Source: Sphingomonas mollis
GTDB lineage: Bacteria > Pseudomonadota > Alphaproteobacteria > Sphingomonadales > Sphingomonadaceae
Assembly: GCF_016427505.1 (NCBI RefSeq)
Contig: NZ_JAELXS010000001.1
Coordinates: 558,001-622,000 of the forward strand
Length of the DNA stretch: 64,000 bases
Direction of reading: 5' to 3'
Part shown: positions 27,054 through 35,609 of the stretch, in pieces
How positions within the stretch are numbered: position 1 is the stretch's first letter
Layout of the letters: every line of letters starts with the position of its first letter
The notes under the pieces: model-generated
Database searches by the model: none
Told to the model about the DNA's origin: nothing
Seen by the model: only the letters and a program-made list of their open reading frames with translations
Position numbers and translations under genes: made by a program

Positions 27054-27500
27054 TCAAAATGCCCATCCTGTCTGCCGACATGCTTCCGCCATCGCGATCC
27101 CGCCCGCCACCGCCACGTTCAACGATCGGAAACCGGGCCGCATCGGGATCAGGATACGCAGGTCGGCCCGCTCCTGAACGGCGGCCGGCACGCCAGCCCC
27201 CTCCGATCCCAGCAGGATGATGTCGTCTGCCCGGAATGCGGCACCGAACAGCGGCGTTGCCCCCGCCGTCGTCATCAGGACGATGCGGCCGCCGGCCTGC
27301 CGTTCGAACGCTGCCCAGTCGGCATGGCGCACCACGTCGGCCCGTGCGGCATAATCCATCCCGGCCCGTGCCATCGCCCGGTCGCCGAACGCGAATCCCA
27401 TCGGTTCGATCAGGTCGATCCCGATTCCCCAGCAGGCCGCCGTCCGCAACAGCGTGCCGACATTGCCGGCGATATCGGGTTCGAACAGGGCAAGGCGCAT
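27054..27500 (-). CDS. trmL: tRNA (cytidine/uridine-2'-O-)-methyltransferase TrmL
   Basis: This SPOUT-fold enzyme methylates the wobble ribose of two leucine tRNAs. The 148-residue protein begins MRLALFEPDIAGNVGTLLRT and has the knot motifs LLGSEGAGVP and RILIPMRPGFRSLNVAVAGG. I chose the ATG at 27500; an ATG four codons upstream (27512) is in frame with weaker support. It is the first gene of the trmL-hemF-GNAT unit. Confidence 0.93.
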   Translation of the reverse strand: MRLALFEPDIAGNVGTLLRTAACWGIGIDLIEPMGFAFGDRAMARAGMDYAARADVVRHADWAAFERQAGGRIVLMTTAGATPLFGAAFRADDIILLGSEGAGVPAAVQERADLRILIPMRPGFRSLNVAVAGGIAMAEACRQTGWAF

Positions 27501-27661
27501 GCAGAGTTCCATAGCGAGGGACCCGGCTTTTCAAAATGCTGTTGGCAAATCGGCGAAGCGGCGGCTAACACGTCGGGCGGCCCGCCATGGGGATGGATGG
27601 GCCGCGGGCGTTACGCCGCATACGGCGCCGGGCATCCGCGATCAGGTGAGGGTTTTACTGA

Positions 27662-28246
27662 ATGGCGACTGTCGAAGACCAGCTTCCCCCGGGCGAGGAC
27701 CCGGCGCTCCTCGACGAAGAGGTTCATGATCCGCGCCGTCGCGACTTCATCAATATCGCCGCGGTATCGTTCGCCGGCGTCGGTGCCGTTGCGATCGTGC
27801 TGCCGCTCATCAATCAGATGAACCCGTCGGCCGACGTGCTCGCGCAGTCGTCGACCGAGATCGACATTTCCAAGATCGCCCCCGGTCAGGCGATCAAGTC
27901 CTCGTTCCGCAAACAGCCGTTGTTCGTCCGCAACCTGACACCGGCGGAGATTGCCGCGGCCGATGCCGTGCCGGTCAACACCCTGCGCGATCCGCAGACG
28001 CTGGAAGAGCGGACGAAGGCGGGCAAGAAGAACTGGCTCATCACGCTCGGCGTCTGCACCCATCTGGGTTGCGTGCCGCTCGGCGCGGGCGAGGGTGAGA
28101 ACAAGGGGCCGTTCGGCGGCTATTTCTGCCCATGCCATGGTTCGGCCTACGACACCGCCGGGCGTATCCGGCAGGGTCCGGCGCCGCTGAACCTGCACGT
28201 TCCCGAATATGCATTCAATTCCGACACCGTCGTGACGGTGGGTTGA
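27662..28246 (+). CDS. petA: ubiquinol-cytochrome c reductase Rieske iron-sulfur subunit
   Basis: This subunit of the bc1 complex holds the 2Fe-2S centre. The 194-residue protein has a Tat-type N-terminus (RRRDFINIAAVSFAG, residues 25-39) that also forms the membrane anchor, then the soluble domain with CTHLGC (Cys132, His134, Cys137) and CPCHGS (Cys156, Cys158, His159), providing cluster ligands and the disulfide. petB follows 11 bp downstream. A GTGAGGG site precedes the ATG. Confidence 0.97.
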   Translation: MATVEDQLPPGEDPALLDEEVHDPRRRDFINIAAVSFAGVGAVAIVLPLINQMNPSADVLAQSSTEIDISKIAPGQAIKSSFRKQPLFVRNLTPAEIAAADAVPVNTLRDPQTLEERTKAGKKNWLITLGVCTHLGCVPLGAGEGENKGPFGGYFCPCHGSAYDTAGRIRQGPAPLNLHVPEYAFNSDTVVTVG

Positions 28247-28257
28247 GGTAGCCGCAC

Positions 28258-29544
28258 ATGAGCTTTCCCTGGGCCAAGCAATATGAACCGAAGCAGCCGC
28301 TGATGCGCTGGCTGGACGAGAAGCTGCCCGTGCCGCGTCTCGTCTACAACGCAGTCGGTGCCGGTTATCCCGTGCCGCGCAACCTCAACTATTTCTGGAA
28401 CTTCGGCGTGCTCGCCGGGGCGGCGCTGGGTATCCAGATCATCACCGGCATCGTCCTCGCCATGCACTATGCCGCCAATGGCGGGGTGGCGTTCGGTTCG
28501 GTCGAAAGCATCATGCGCGACGTCAACGCCGGCTGGTTCCTGCGCTATGCGCACGCGAACGGCGCGTCGATGTTCCTGCTCGTCGTCTACATCCACATCG
28601 CCCGCGGCCTGTATTATGGGTCGTACAAGGCGCCGCGAGAGATGGTGTGGCTGCTTGGCGTCGTCATCTTCCTGCTGATGATGGCCACCGCCTTCATGGG
28701 CTATGTCCTTCCATGGGGTCAGATGAGCTTCTGGGGTGCGCAGGTCATCACCGGCTTCTTCTCGGCCATACCGCTGGTCGGCGAATCGATCCGAATCTGG
28801 CTGCTGGGCGGTTACGCGCCGGACAACGCCGCGCTGAACCGCTTCTTCTCGCTGCATTACCTGCTGCCGTTCGTCACGGCCGGCGTCATCATCCTGCACA
28901 TCTGGGCCCTGCACATTCCCGGCTCGAACAACCCGACCGGCGTCGATGTGAAGGGCAAGCAGGATACGGTGCCGTTCCACCCCTATTACACCGCCAAGGA
29001 TGCGGTCGGCCTCGGGGTATTCCTGCTGATCTTCGCGACGCTGATCTTTTTCAGCCCGAACCTGCTGGGTCACCCGGACAATTATATCGAGGCGAACCCG
29101 CTCTCGACGCCCGCCCACATCGTGCCGGAATGGTATTTCCTGCCGTTCTACGCGATCCTGAAGAGCTTCACGGCGGACTTCATCCTGCCGGCCAAGCTGT
29201 GGGGCGTGCTGGCGATGTTCGGCTCGATCCTGCTGCTGTTCTTCCTGCCCTGGCTGGACACGTCGCCGGTACGGTCGTCGAACTATCGGCCGAAGTACCG
29301 CGGTTTCCTGATCGTGCTGCTCGTCGATGTTCTGCTGCTCGGCTATGTCGGTGGTGCGGAGGCGAACGCCCGCAACGTGATCCTGGGGCAGTTGGCATCG
29401 GCCTATTACTTCCTGCACTTCCTTGTGATCCTGCCGCTGGTGTCCAGCTCGGAGCGGCCTCGCGCCCTGCCGAATTCGATCACGGAGGCCGTGCTGACGA
29501 AGCACGGGGGCACCAGCCCCGCCCAGACTGCGCTCGCGAACTGA
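28258..29544 (+). CDS. petB: cytochrome b of the bc1 complex
   Basis: This 428-residue eight-helix protein carries both b haems and the quinol sites. Landmarks are [17 protein letters not shown] (Qo side), the bis-histidine helices ([27 protein letters not shown] is the first region, then [20 protein letters not shown]), and the Qo PEWYF motif ([14 protein letters not shown]). The C-terminus ends in a hydrophobic segment and a short tail. It is the middle gene of petABC. Confidence 0.97.
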   Translation: MSFPWAKQYEPKQPLMRWLDEKLPVPRLVYNAVGAGYPVPRNLNYFWNFGVLAGAALGIQIITGIVLAMHYAANGGVAFGSVESIMRDVNAGWFLRYAHANGASMFLLVVYIHIARGLYYGSYKAPREMVWLLGVVIFLLMMATAFMGYVLPWGQMSFWGAQVITGFFSAIPLVGESIRIWLLGGYAPDNAALNRFFSLHYLLPFVTAGVIILHIWALHIPGSNNPTGVDVKGKQDTVPFHPYYTAKDAVGLGVFLLIFATLIFFSPNLLGHPDNYIEANPLSTPAHIVPEWYFLPFYAILKSFTADFILPAKLWGVLAMFGSILLLFFLPWLDTSPVRSSNYRPKYRGFLIVLLVDVLLLGYVGGAEANARNVILGQLASAYYFLHFLVILPLVSSSERPRALPNSITEAVLTKHGGTSPAQTALAN

Positions 29545-29562
29545 TAAGGACTGACACGCACC

Positions 29563-30411
29563 ATGGTTCGCATCATCGCAATACTGGTCGGCGCCGCCTT
29601 CACCTTCGTGCTGGCGCTGGCGCTGTGGGGAACGGTATCGACCGCGATCACCGATCCGGCGCCCGAGACCGCCGAGCATGAATTCCACCTGCATCCGCGC
29701 GATGCCGGGCTGTCGTCGGCCGGGTTCTTCGGCAAGTACGACCGCCGTCAGGTCCAGCGCGGGTTCCAGGTGTTCAAGGAGGTTTGCGCCGCCTGCCACA
29801 GCCTGAAATATGTCTCCTTCCGCGATCTGGAAGAGATCGGTTATTCGGAGGCCGAGGTGAAGGCGATCGCCAATCAGTGGGTGATCGAAACGCCGTCGGT
29901 GAACCCGGATACCGGTGAAGCCGCCACCCGCAAGAACGTCGCCAGCGATCGTTTCCCGTCGCCCTTCGCGAACGAGGTCGCCGCCCGCGCCGCGAACAAC
30001 AACGCGCTGCCGCCCGATCTGTCGCTGATCGCCAAGGCACGTCATGACGGCGCGAACTATGTCTTCTCGCTCGTCGGCAAGGACGGATACCGTCCGCAAC
30101 CAGCCGAATTGCTGAAGAAGTTTCCGGAAACGAAAACGCCTGACGGTCTTCATTACAATCCGTACTTCGCCAACCTGAACATCGCGATGCCGCCGCCGCT
30201 GACGACGGACGGGCAGGTGACCTACACCGATGGCACGGTCGCCACGCATGACCAGATGGCCAAGGACGTCGCAGCGTTCCTGACATGGACCGCGGAGCCG
30301 AAGCTGGAGGCGCGGCACGCCGCCGGGTTCGCTTCGGTCGTGTTCATCCTGATCTTCTGCTTCCTGGCATGGGGCGCGTATCAGAACGTCTGGCGCGACG
30401 TGAAGCATTGA
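29563..30411 (+). CDS. petC: cytochrome c1 of the bc1 complex
   Basis: This 282-residue protein has an N-terminal signal/anchor helix, a c-type haem site VCAACHSLKY (Cys75, Cys78, His79), the sixth-ligand Met in NIAMPPPL and a C-terminal membrane helix (FASVVFILIFCFLAWGAYQ). It passes electrons from the Rieske protein to soluble cytochrome c. It closes the petABC operon, which ends at the terminator at 30447-30477. Confidence 0.96.
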   Translation: MVRIIAILVGAAFTFVLALALWGTVSTAITDPAPETAEHEFHLHPRDAGLSSAGFFGKYDRRQVQRGFQVFKEVCAACHSLKYVSFRDLEEIGYSEAEVKAIANQWVIETPSVNPDTGEAATRKNVASDRFPSPFANEVAARAANNNALPPDLSLIAKARHDGANYVFSLVGKDGYRPQPAELLKKFPETKTPDGLHYNPYFANLNIAMPPPLTTDGQVTYTDGTVATHDQMAKDVAAFLTWTAEPKLEARHAAGFASVVFILIFCFLAWGAYQNVWRDVKH

Positions 30412-30446
30412 TTGCCACCCGATAACGGGCGCCATCTGATCGACAA

Positions 30447-30477
30447 GGGGGCGGGGCCGATGGTCCCGCCCCTTTTT
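30447..30477 (+). terminator. rho-independent terminator of petABC
   Basis: An 11-bp stem (GGGGCGGGGCC at 30448-30458 with 30462-30472, one wobble) is followed by TTTTT. Confidence 0.9.
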
Positions 30478-30611
30478 CATGACCATCGCCCCCAGCTTTC
30501 CAAGAGGAAAGTTGCGGCAGAATGTACGGCGGAACCAGCAATCGTTCAGCCACGTTCCCCCATGACTAGCGGTGCGTTTCTGCCGCTTGCCTCGCAGTAG
30601 TGGAGGTTGTC

Positions 30612-31241
30612 ATGTCTGTTCGTCGTCTTGCGTTGACCGGTTTTCTTGTCGGACTGGGTTTTGCCACGTCCGCCTGTACCGATGGCTATGGCTATTCCGG
30701 CGTCAACGTCGGTTATGGGTCCGGCAGCTATTACGATCCGTACGATGCCGGTTATGGCTATGGTGGTTATGGAGCCGGCTATGGCGGTCTCGCCAGCTAT
30801 TACGGCTGGTACGGTGATTACTATTACCCCGGCACCGGCGTGTATGTGTACGATCGCAACCGCGGTCGCCACCGTTGGAACGACGGCCAGCGCCGCTATT
30901 GGGAGGGTCGCCGCGGCAATATCCGTGGTGATGGCCCACGCGACAACTGGGCCGATTTCCGTCGCGATCGTTTCCGCGACGGCGGCCGGGATCGCCGCAA
31001 CGATCGCGGAGTCGTTCGTGGCGATCGACCTGGGTACCGCGACGGCCCCATCGATCGCGGTCAGGTCAACAGAGAGCGTCGCCAAGCCCAGCGTGAACTC
31101 CGTGGCCAGATGCGTCAGGAACGGCGCGAGAGCCGCGGGTTCGGCAATTCCGGCCAGGGCCGTGGCCCCGGCAACCGGGGGGGCGGGCCACGCGGTGGGT
31201 CGATGCCGCGGGGTGGTGCGCCGCAGACCCAGATACCTTGA
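30612..31241 (+). CDS. Gly/Tyr-rich, Arg-rich surface lipoprotein of unknown function
   Basis: This 209-residue protein has a lipoprotein signal ending FATSAC (Cys22). Residues 23-80 are a low-complexity Tyr/Gly stretch (GYGYGGYGAGYGG), followed by YVYDRNRGRHRW and an Arg/Gly/Asp-rich C-terminal half of over 100 residues. The mixture of a sticky Tyr/Gly segment and a basic tail suggests binding to nucleic acid, LPS or phosphate-rich surfaces, but nothing proves it. A GGAGG site precedes the ATG at 30612, so the ATG four codons earlier is not used. Single-gene unit. Confidence 0.7.
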   Translation: MSVRRLALTGFLVGLGFATSACTDGYGYSGVNVGYGSGSYYDPYDAGYGYGGYGAGYGGLASYYGWYGDYYYPGTGVYVYDRNRGRHRWNDGQRRYWEGRRGNIRGDGPRDNWADFRRDRFRDGGRDRRNDRGVVRGDRPGYRDGPIDRGQVNRERRQAQRELRGQMRQERRESRGFGNSGQGRGPGNRGGGPRGGSMPRGGAPQTQIP

Positions 31242-31265
31242 CCAGCGACCGTAACGCGGGCGGAC

Positions 31266-31715
31266 TCAGCCAGCCTCCCGCGTCCGGATCATCGCCTGTG
31301 AAATGAAGCTCATTACCGCCACATCATTCTGATTGAACACGGTCATGCGGCTGCGATACAGGCCCATCTCCGGTCGACTTTTGGACTGTCGCTTGTCGAG
31401 TATCTCTGTCTCGCAGCGCAAGGTATCGCCCGGATAGACGGGGCGGAGCCAGCGCAACTCGTCGATGCCGGGCGATCCCAGTCCCGCCTCGTCATGGCGC
31501 TTCAAATTCTCGACGATCATTGCCATCGTCATCGCGCAGGTATGCCAGCCACTGGCCGACAGGCGCCCGAAATGCGTACCGGCCGCCGCCTCGTCTGACA
31601 GATGAAAGGGCTGCGGATCATATCGCTCGGCGAAGGCCACGACCTCTTCACGTGTTACTACATACTTACCAAAGCTCGCCCGCTGGCCGACGGTTACATC
31701 CTCGAAATACCGCAT
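31266..31715 (-). CDS. MaoC-like hot-dog dehydratase
   Basis: This 149-residue protein has the MaoC/hydratase hot-dog layout: RYFEDVTVGQR at the start, the catalytic-type FAERYDPQPFHLSDEAAAGTHF (Asp and His), and SGWHTCAMTMAMIV. It is likely an enoyl-CoA hydratase-like enzyme acting on acyl-CoA; the substrate is unknown. The ATG at 31715 has GGAG 7 bases upstream. It is last in the ychF operon on the minus strand. Confidence 0.88.
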   Translation of the reverse strand: MRYFEDVTVGQRASFGKYVVTREEVVAFAERYDPQPFHLSDEAAAGTHFGRLSASGWHTCAMTMAMIVENLKRHDEAGLGSPGIDELRWLRPVYPGDTLRCETEILDKRQSKSRPEMGLYRSRMTVFNQNDVAVMSFISQAMIRTREAG

Positions 31716-31766
31716 CCACAATCTCCTGCGGCGAATGTGTCGCTTATTCCGCCAGATCGCCAGCGA

Positions 31767-32474
31767 TCATGCGTCGCCACGGCCGATCATATCGATCCAT
31801 TCCGGCAGTTCGGCCAGCGACTGCAGCTGCGCGAAACGAGTATGGATGACGGGGGCAGGGGCATGTTCATGATCCCAGGCCAGCGGCTGCGGGATATAGG
31901 CGCCCCAACCTCCCGCCTCGATCACAGGCAATACATCGGATCGCATCGAATCGCCCGCCATCACGGCGTGGGCCGGCCGGACATCATAGCGGGCGAAGAT
32001 GCGCGCGAAGGTAGCCGGCGTCTTGTCGCTGACGATCTCGATCCCCGCGAAACGATCGCCCAGACCGGATGCCGCCAGCTTTACCTCCTGATGCAGCAGG
32101 TCGCCCTTGGTCACCAGCACCAGCCGCCCCCGCGTCGCCAGCGCATCCAGCGTCTCCTCGATCCCGTCCAGCAATTCGACTGGATGCCCCAACAGATCGC
32201 GCCCCGCCGTCAATATCTCGCGCACAACATTGGCCGGCAACGCATCGCCACCCAGTTCCAGCGCGGTTTCGATCATCGACAGGGTGAAGCCCTTGGCGCC
32301 ATAGCCATAAAGGGGCAGGTTCCGCGTCTCACACGCGGTCAGCGTATCACGCGCGACGCCCGCATCGGTGAACGGGGCGAGCATCGCCAGCAATGCCTGC
32401 TCGGCGGCCACGAAATGCCGCATGTTATGCCACAGCGTATCATCGGCATCGAGACAGATCAGATCGATCGGCAT
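31767..32474 (-). CDS. HAD-superfamily hydrolase
   Basis: This 235-residue protein has the HAD nucleophile motif LDADDT (Asp9 as nucleophile, Asp11 as acid/base), motif II VLVTKG (Thr/Lys) and the C-terminal acidic motif VMAGDSMRSDV. The cap resembles C1-type phosphatases. Possible roles are phosphoglycolate-like or nucleotide phosphatases; none is certain. It lies 13 bp after the upstream gene in an operon. Confidence 0.85.
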   Translation of the reverse strand: MPIDLICLDADDTLWHNMRHFVAAEQALLAMLAPFTDAGVARDTLTACETRNLPLYGYGAKGFTLSMIETALELGGDALPANVVREILTAGRDLLGHPVELLDGIEETLDALATRGRLVLVTKGDLLHQEVKLAASGLGDRFAGIEIVSDKTPATFARIFARYDVRPAHAVMAGDSMRSDVLPVIEAGGWGAYIPQPLAWDHEHAPAPVIHTRFAQLQSLAELPEWIDMIGRGDA

Positions 32475-32487
32475 AGCCGCGCTGCCT

Positions 32488-32850
32488 TTATACCGCGCGA
32501 CGCCGCCCCGCCAGCGTCCGCCACGCGATCAACAGGAAAACAAGGAATGCCGCCTGGATCGGCACCGCGATGTCGAACCCGTCATAGCCCAATACTCGCC
32601 ACGCATAGCTGTTGGCCACCACATCCAGCGTCATGACAGCGATTCCCATCGCCAGGCCCGCCCGCCGCCGTGTCAGCAACAGTAAGACCACGATAGCGTC
32701 CAGCAGCATCAGCGCATTCCAAAACAGCGTCAGGATCGCCGGCCCACATCGATACGGCCACCAGCCAAAGCGTACGAAATTCCACGCGTGAGTCGCGGTG
32801 CCGAACGTGAAGCCGGCGACCGCGATACTCGTCAGGAGGCGATCACGCAC
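32488..32850 (-). CDS. small membrane protein of unknown function
   Basis: This 120-residue protein has four hydrophobic segments (about 7-25, 38-60, 66-83, 92-112) joined by basic loops (LLTRRRAGL and the terminal AGRRRAV), with little soluble sequence. No motif identifies it. It lies 3 bp after ychF and 13 bp before the HAD gene, so it is co-transcribed with both. Confidence 0.65.
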   Translation of the reverse strand: MRDRLLTSIAVAGFTFGTATHAWNFVRFGWWPYRCGPAILTLFWNALMLLDAIVVLLLLTRRRAGLAMGIAVMTLDVVANSYAWRVLGYDGFDIAVPIQAAFLVFLLIAWRTLAGRRRAV

Positions 32851-32853
32851 CCG

Positions 32854-33954
32854 TCAGACATTGAAGCGGAACAGCATCACATCGCCGTCATGGACGACAT
32901 ATTCCTTGCCTTCCTGACGCAGCTTGCCCGCATCGCGCGCGCCGCTTTCACCGCCCAGTGCGATATAGTCGTCGAACGCGATCGTCTCGGCCCGGATGAA
33001 GCCGCGCTCGAAATCGGTGTGAATCTCGCCAGCCGCCTGCGGTGCCTTCGCACCGACATGCACCGTCCAAGCCCGTGCTTCCTTCGGCCCCACGGTGAAG
33101 AAGGTCAGCAGGTGCAACAGCTTGTACCCCGCCTGAATCACTCGTGCGAGGCCGGTTTCCGACAGGCCCAGCTCGGCCAGGAATTCGCCGCGATCCTCGG
33201 TCGGCATCGTGGCGATCTCCGCCTCGATCGCCGCGGACACGACCACGGCCTCGGCACCCTCCGCCTTTGCTTTCTCGAATACGCGCGCGCTGAACGCATT
33301 GCCGTCGGCGGCATTCGCCTCGTCGACGTTGCAGACGTACAGCACCGGCTTGGCGGTCAGCAATTGAGCCTGTGCGAAGACGCGCGCCTCCTCCTCGTCC
33401 TTTGGCCTGGTCAGCCGCGCCGGCTTGCCCTCGCGCAGCAGGTCCAGCGCCTGACCCAGCACCGACGCGCCGATCTTCGCTTCCTTGTCGCCCTGCTGAC
33501 CCTTCTTCGCCAGACTGGGAACGCGCTTTTCGAGGCTTTCGAGGTCGGACAGCATCAGCTCGGTCTCGACCGTTTCGGCATCGGCGATCGGATCGACCTT
33601 GCCTTCGACATGGGTGACGTCGCCGTCCTCGAAGCAGCGCAGGACATGGACGATCGCGTCCACCTCGCGGATGTTACCCAGAAACTGGTTGCCCAGTCCT
33701 TCCCCCTTGGATGCGCCGCGTACCAGCCCGGCGATGTCGACGAACGCCAGCTGCGTCTCGATGATCTTCGCGGAGCCAGCGATCGCAGCCAGCTTGTCCA
33801 GCCGCGCATCGGGCACGGCAACGTTGCCGACGTTCGGCTCTATCGTGCAGAACGGATAATTGGCCGCCTGGGCCGCCGCCGTCTCGGTCAGCGCATTGAA
33901 AAGGGTGGACTTGCCCACATTGGGCAGGCCCACGATGCCGCAGCGGAAACCCAT
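32854..33954 (-). CDS. ychF: redox-regulated ATPase/GTPase YchF
   Basis: YchF is a ribosome-associated Obg-family P-loop protein that favours ATP. The 366-residue protein has the G1 loop [14 protein letters not shown], the G3-type [22 protein letters not shown], the altered G4 ([10 protein letters not shown], which explains ATP preference) and the C-terminal TGS domain ([20 protein letters not shown]). It is the first gene of a four-gene minus-strand operon with a small membrane protein, a HAD hydrolase and a MaoC protein. Confidence 0.96.
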   Translation of the reverse strand: MGFRCGIVGLPNVGKSTLFNALTETAAAQAANYPFCTIEPNVGNVAVPDARLDKLAAIAGSAKIIETQLAFVDIAGLVRGASKGEGLGNQFLGNIREVDAIVHVLRCFEDGDVTHVEGKVDPIADAETVETELMLSDLESLEKRVPSLAKKGQQGDKEAKIGASVLGQALDLLREGKPARLTRPKDEEEARVFAQAQLLTAKPVLYVCNVDEANAADGNAFSARVFEKAKAEGAEAVVVSAAIEAEIATMPTEDRGEFLAELGLSETGLARVIQAGYKLLHLLTFFTVGPKEARAWTVHVGAKAPQAAGEIHTDFERGFIRAETIAFDDYIALGGESGARDAGKLRQEGKEYVVHDGDVMLFRFNV

Positions 33955-34043
33955 GCGTCGTTCCTGTAGGTGAAGGGGAAAGCGTCGCTCTAGCGATCCC
34001 GGCCCCTTACCTCAATGGCACCCATATCTTAATGACTGCCGGA

Positions 34044-34235
34044 TCAGCCGGCCAGCTGGTCCATCGCCGCATAGCCGAACAGGCTCACCGACAGGGCGAC
34101 CGAGACGCCGCACAGCACCAGGCCGACGAATTCCAGAATTTTCGGATTGGGCCGCTGCGCCTTGCGATTGCGCGCGGCACCCGAGAGCACGAAGCTCATC
34201 AGCATCCCATAGGTGAAGACCACCGCTCCGAACAT
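34044..34235 (-). CDS. small two-helix membrane protein
   Basis: This 63-residue protein has a hydrophobic N-terminal segment (FGAVVFTYGMLMSFVLSGAA), a basic loop (RNRKAQRPNP) and a second hydrophobic segment (FVGLVLCGVSVALSVSLFGYAA). It resembles no family I can name. The ATG at 34235 follows GGGAAGG; the longer open frame to 34298 adds an unlikely soluble tail. Single gene between ychF and a 2OG-oxygenase-like gene. Confidence 0.55.
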   Translation of the reverse strand: MFGAVVFTYGMLMSFVLSGAARNRKAQRPNPKILEFVGLVLCGVSVALSVSLFGYAAMDQLAG

Positions 34236-34332
34236 AATGCCTTCCCGCTGTCGATCCGGCGACCGGATGGCCACCATTCCCGATCCGGTCTTATCCATGC
34301 CCGAGAAGTGCTGAAAAATGGTTAACGGCGAA

Positions 34333-34367
34333 GCGCGCTTTTCCTGCGATAAGTCGGAAAAGCGCGC
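34333..34367 (-). terminator. stem-loop after the 2OG-oxygenase-like gene
   Basis: A 12-bp perfect stem (GCGCGCTTTTCC at 34333-34344 with 34356-34367) with an 11-base loop lies 22 bp after the minus-strand stop. The T tract is weak (TTCGCC), so it may be a partial terminator or a message 3' end. Confidence 0.55.
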
Positions 34368-34388
34368 AGGAACAAAACGCTGTCGCGA

Positions 34389-34991
34389 TCAACGATAATT
34401 GAAACTGATGCTGATCCGTTCGCCCTTGGCAGCATTGGTGACGACTTCGTGCCGCAGCCAGCTTTCCCACAATAACACGGTGCCGGGCAGGGGGCGGATC
34501 GTTTCGAACGTCCGCATGCCCTCCACCGCATCGGCGCGGCGAGTGGGGGCAGCCATCAGCATCGGCAGGCGCGGGTCCTCCAGCGTCAGGCCGCCGGCCC
34601 CCTCCGGCATCACGACGTACAGCGTACCGGAGACGACGCTGTGCGGATGCAGGTGCGCGCTGTGATGCCCGCCCGTCTTCAACAGATTCACCCACAGACT
34701 GTCGAGCTTAAGCCGCTTGCCGCCCAGATCGAACGCGCACGCCTCCGCAAAGCGGGCGACATGCTTGTCCAGCAACCGCTTCAGATCGGCAAAGACCGGA
34801 TCGCGCCGCGGCAGGTCGTCCAACGACGCATAGGAGGTATAGCCGCGATAGCCATGATCGCGCGACCAGCGACGGCCGGCGGTGTCATCGACCGCCAGCG
34901 TCCGCACCGAATGCTCCAGTTCGGTCAGCAGGGCCTCGTCCCCCAACTGTTCGTCATAGAGAAGCGTGGGAAAGAACTGCCGTACCGCCAT
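34389..34991 (-). CDS. 2-oxoglutarate-Fe(II) oxygenase-like protein
   Basis: This 200-residue protein matches the small putative 2OG-Fe(II) oxygenase family (TIGR02466 type). It has QFFPTLLYDEQL, then WVNLLKTGGHHSAHLHPHSV containing His candidates for iron, and later the second His with downstream Arg (ESWLRHEVVTNAA, then RISISFNYR) for 2-oxoglutarate. The hydroxylated substrate is unknown. It is not in an evident operon. Confidence 0.8.
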   Translation of the reverse strand: MAVRQFFPTLLYDEQLGDEALLTELEHSVRTLAVDDTAGRRWSRDHGYRGYTSYASLDDLPRRDPVFADLKRLLDKHVARFAEACAFDLGGKRLKLDSLWVNLLKTGGHHSAHLHPHSVVSGTLYVVMPEGAGGLTLEDPRLPMLMAAPTRRADAVEGMRTFETIRPLPGTVLLWESWLRHEVVTNAAKGERISISFNYR

Positions 34992-35053
34992 GGCGGATGC
35001 GGGTGCGCCGTAGGGGAGGGCCTGTCAACCGCGCGCCCGTCGTGACGACGGGA

Positions 35054-35467
35054 TCAGCCCGCCATGTGATCCGCCGCGACCACCCGCGTCATCCCGGCGA
35101 TCACTGCTCGCGCGGCCGTACCATCGACCAGCGTGGCAGCGGCGGCCTGAGCCGCGGCGATCCGATCCGCGCGTACCAGCCGCCAGATGCCGAGTACGAC
35201 GGCTTCGGTCTCTTCCACATCGGAATGGCAGGGGCGCTGGAACACCAGCGTCTCCGCCGATCCCTCATCCATCGCACGCATGACCTGATCGAACGCCGCG
35301 CAGGCAGTCGCGCCGCCATGTTCCGCAAAACCGCCGGCGGTGGCCGCGGCGGGTACGCCCGCCAGCGTCAGTGCATGAACCCAGGTACGCGTCGCATCGA
35401 GAAGATACCGCTCGAATACAGGCAATTCGGCAACCGGCCGATCGATGAGGTCGTACAAGTAACGCAC
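35054..35467 (-). CDS. unknown protein behind a Fur-like box
   Basis: I do not recognise this 137-residue alanine-rich helical protein. It has a basic helical part (GIWRLVRADRIAAAQAAAATLVDG), a Cys/His pair (FQRPCHSD) and another Cys (GATACAAF). The GTG start gives MRYLYDLIDR; a TTG at 35458 spaced 8 bases from GGTGGAG is an alternative. The region 13-27 bp upstream holds a good Fur-type 15-mer, so iron control is a fair inference. Confidence 0.5.
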   Translation of the reverse strand: MRYLYDLIDRPVAELPVFERYLLDATRTWVHALTLAGVPAAATAGGFAEHGGATACAAFDQVMRAMDEGSAETLVFQRPCHSDVEETEAVVLGIWRLVRADRIAAAQAAAATLVDGTAARAVIAGMTRVVAADHMAG

Positions 35468-35479
35468 TCCACCCGCTAA

Positions 35480-35494
35480 TGAGAATGCCTCTCA
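35480..35494. promoter_or_regulatory. Fur-like 7-1-7 operator
   Basis: The 15-mer TGAGAATGCCTCTCA matches the classical TGAGAATNATTCTCA Fur site at all but two fixed positions. It lies 13 bp upstream of the unknown gene at 35054-35467, where it would block the promoter, and 115 bp before the divergent DUF2254 gene. Confidence 0.55.
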
Positions 35495-35609
35495 CTAATA
35501 GATGGCTGCGGGGCGGTCAATGCGGATCATACGATCGACGGCACGTTCGGTCGCGTCGTGCATTGGTCATCATGTCGCCAACGATGGCGATCCGGGGAGG
35601 GCGTATAAT

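Noticed and set aside
28147..30486. 779-codon antisense open frame over petABC
   Set aside because: Opposite three certain genes and without recognisable sequence.
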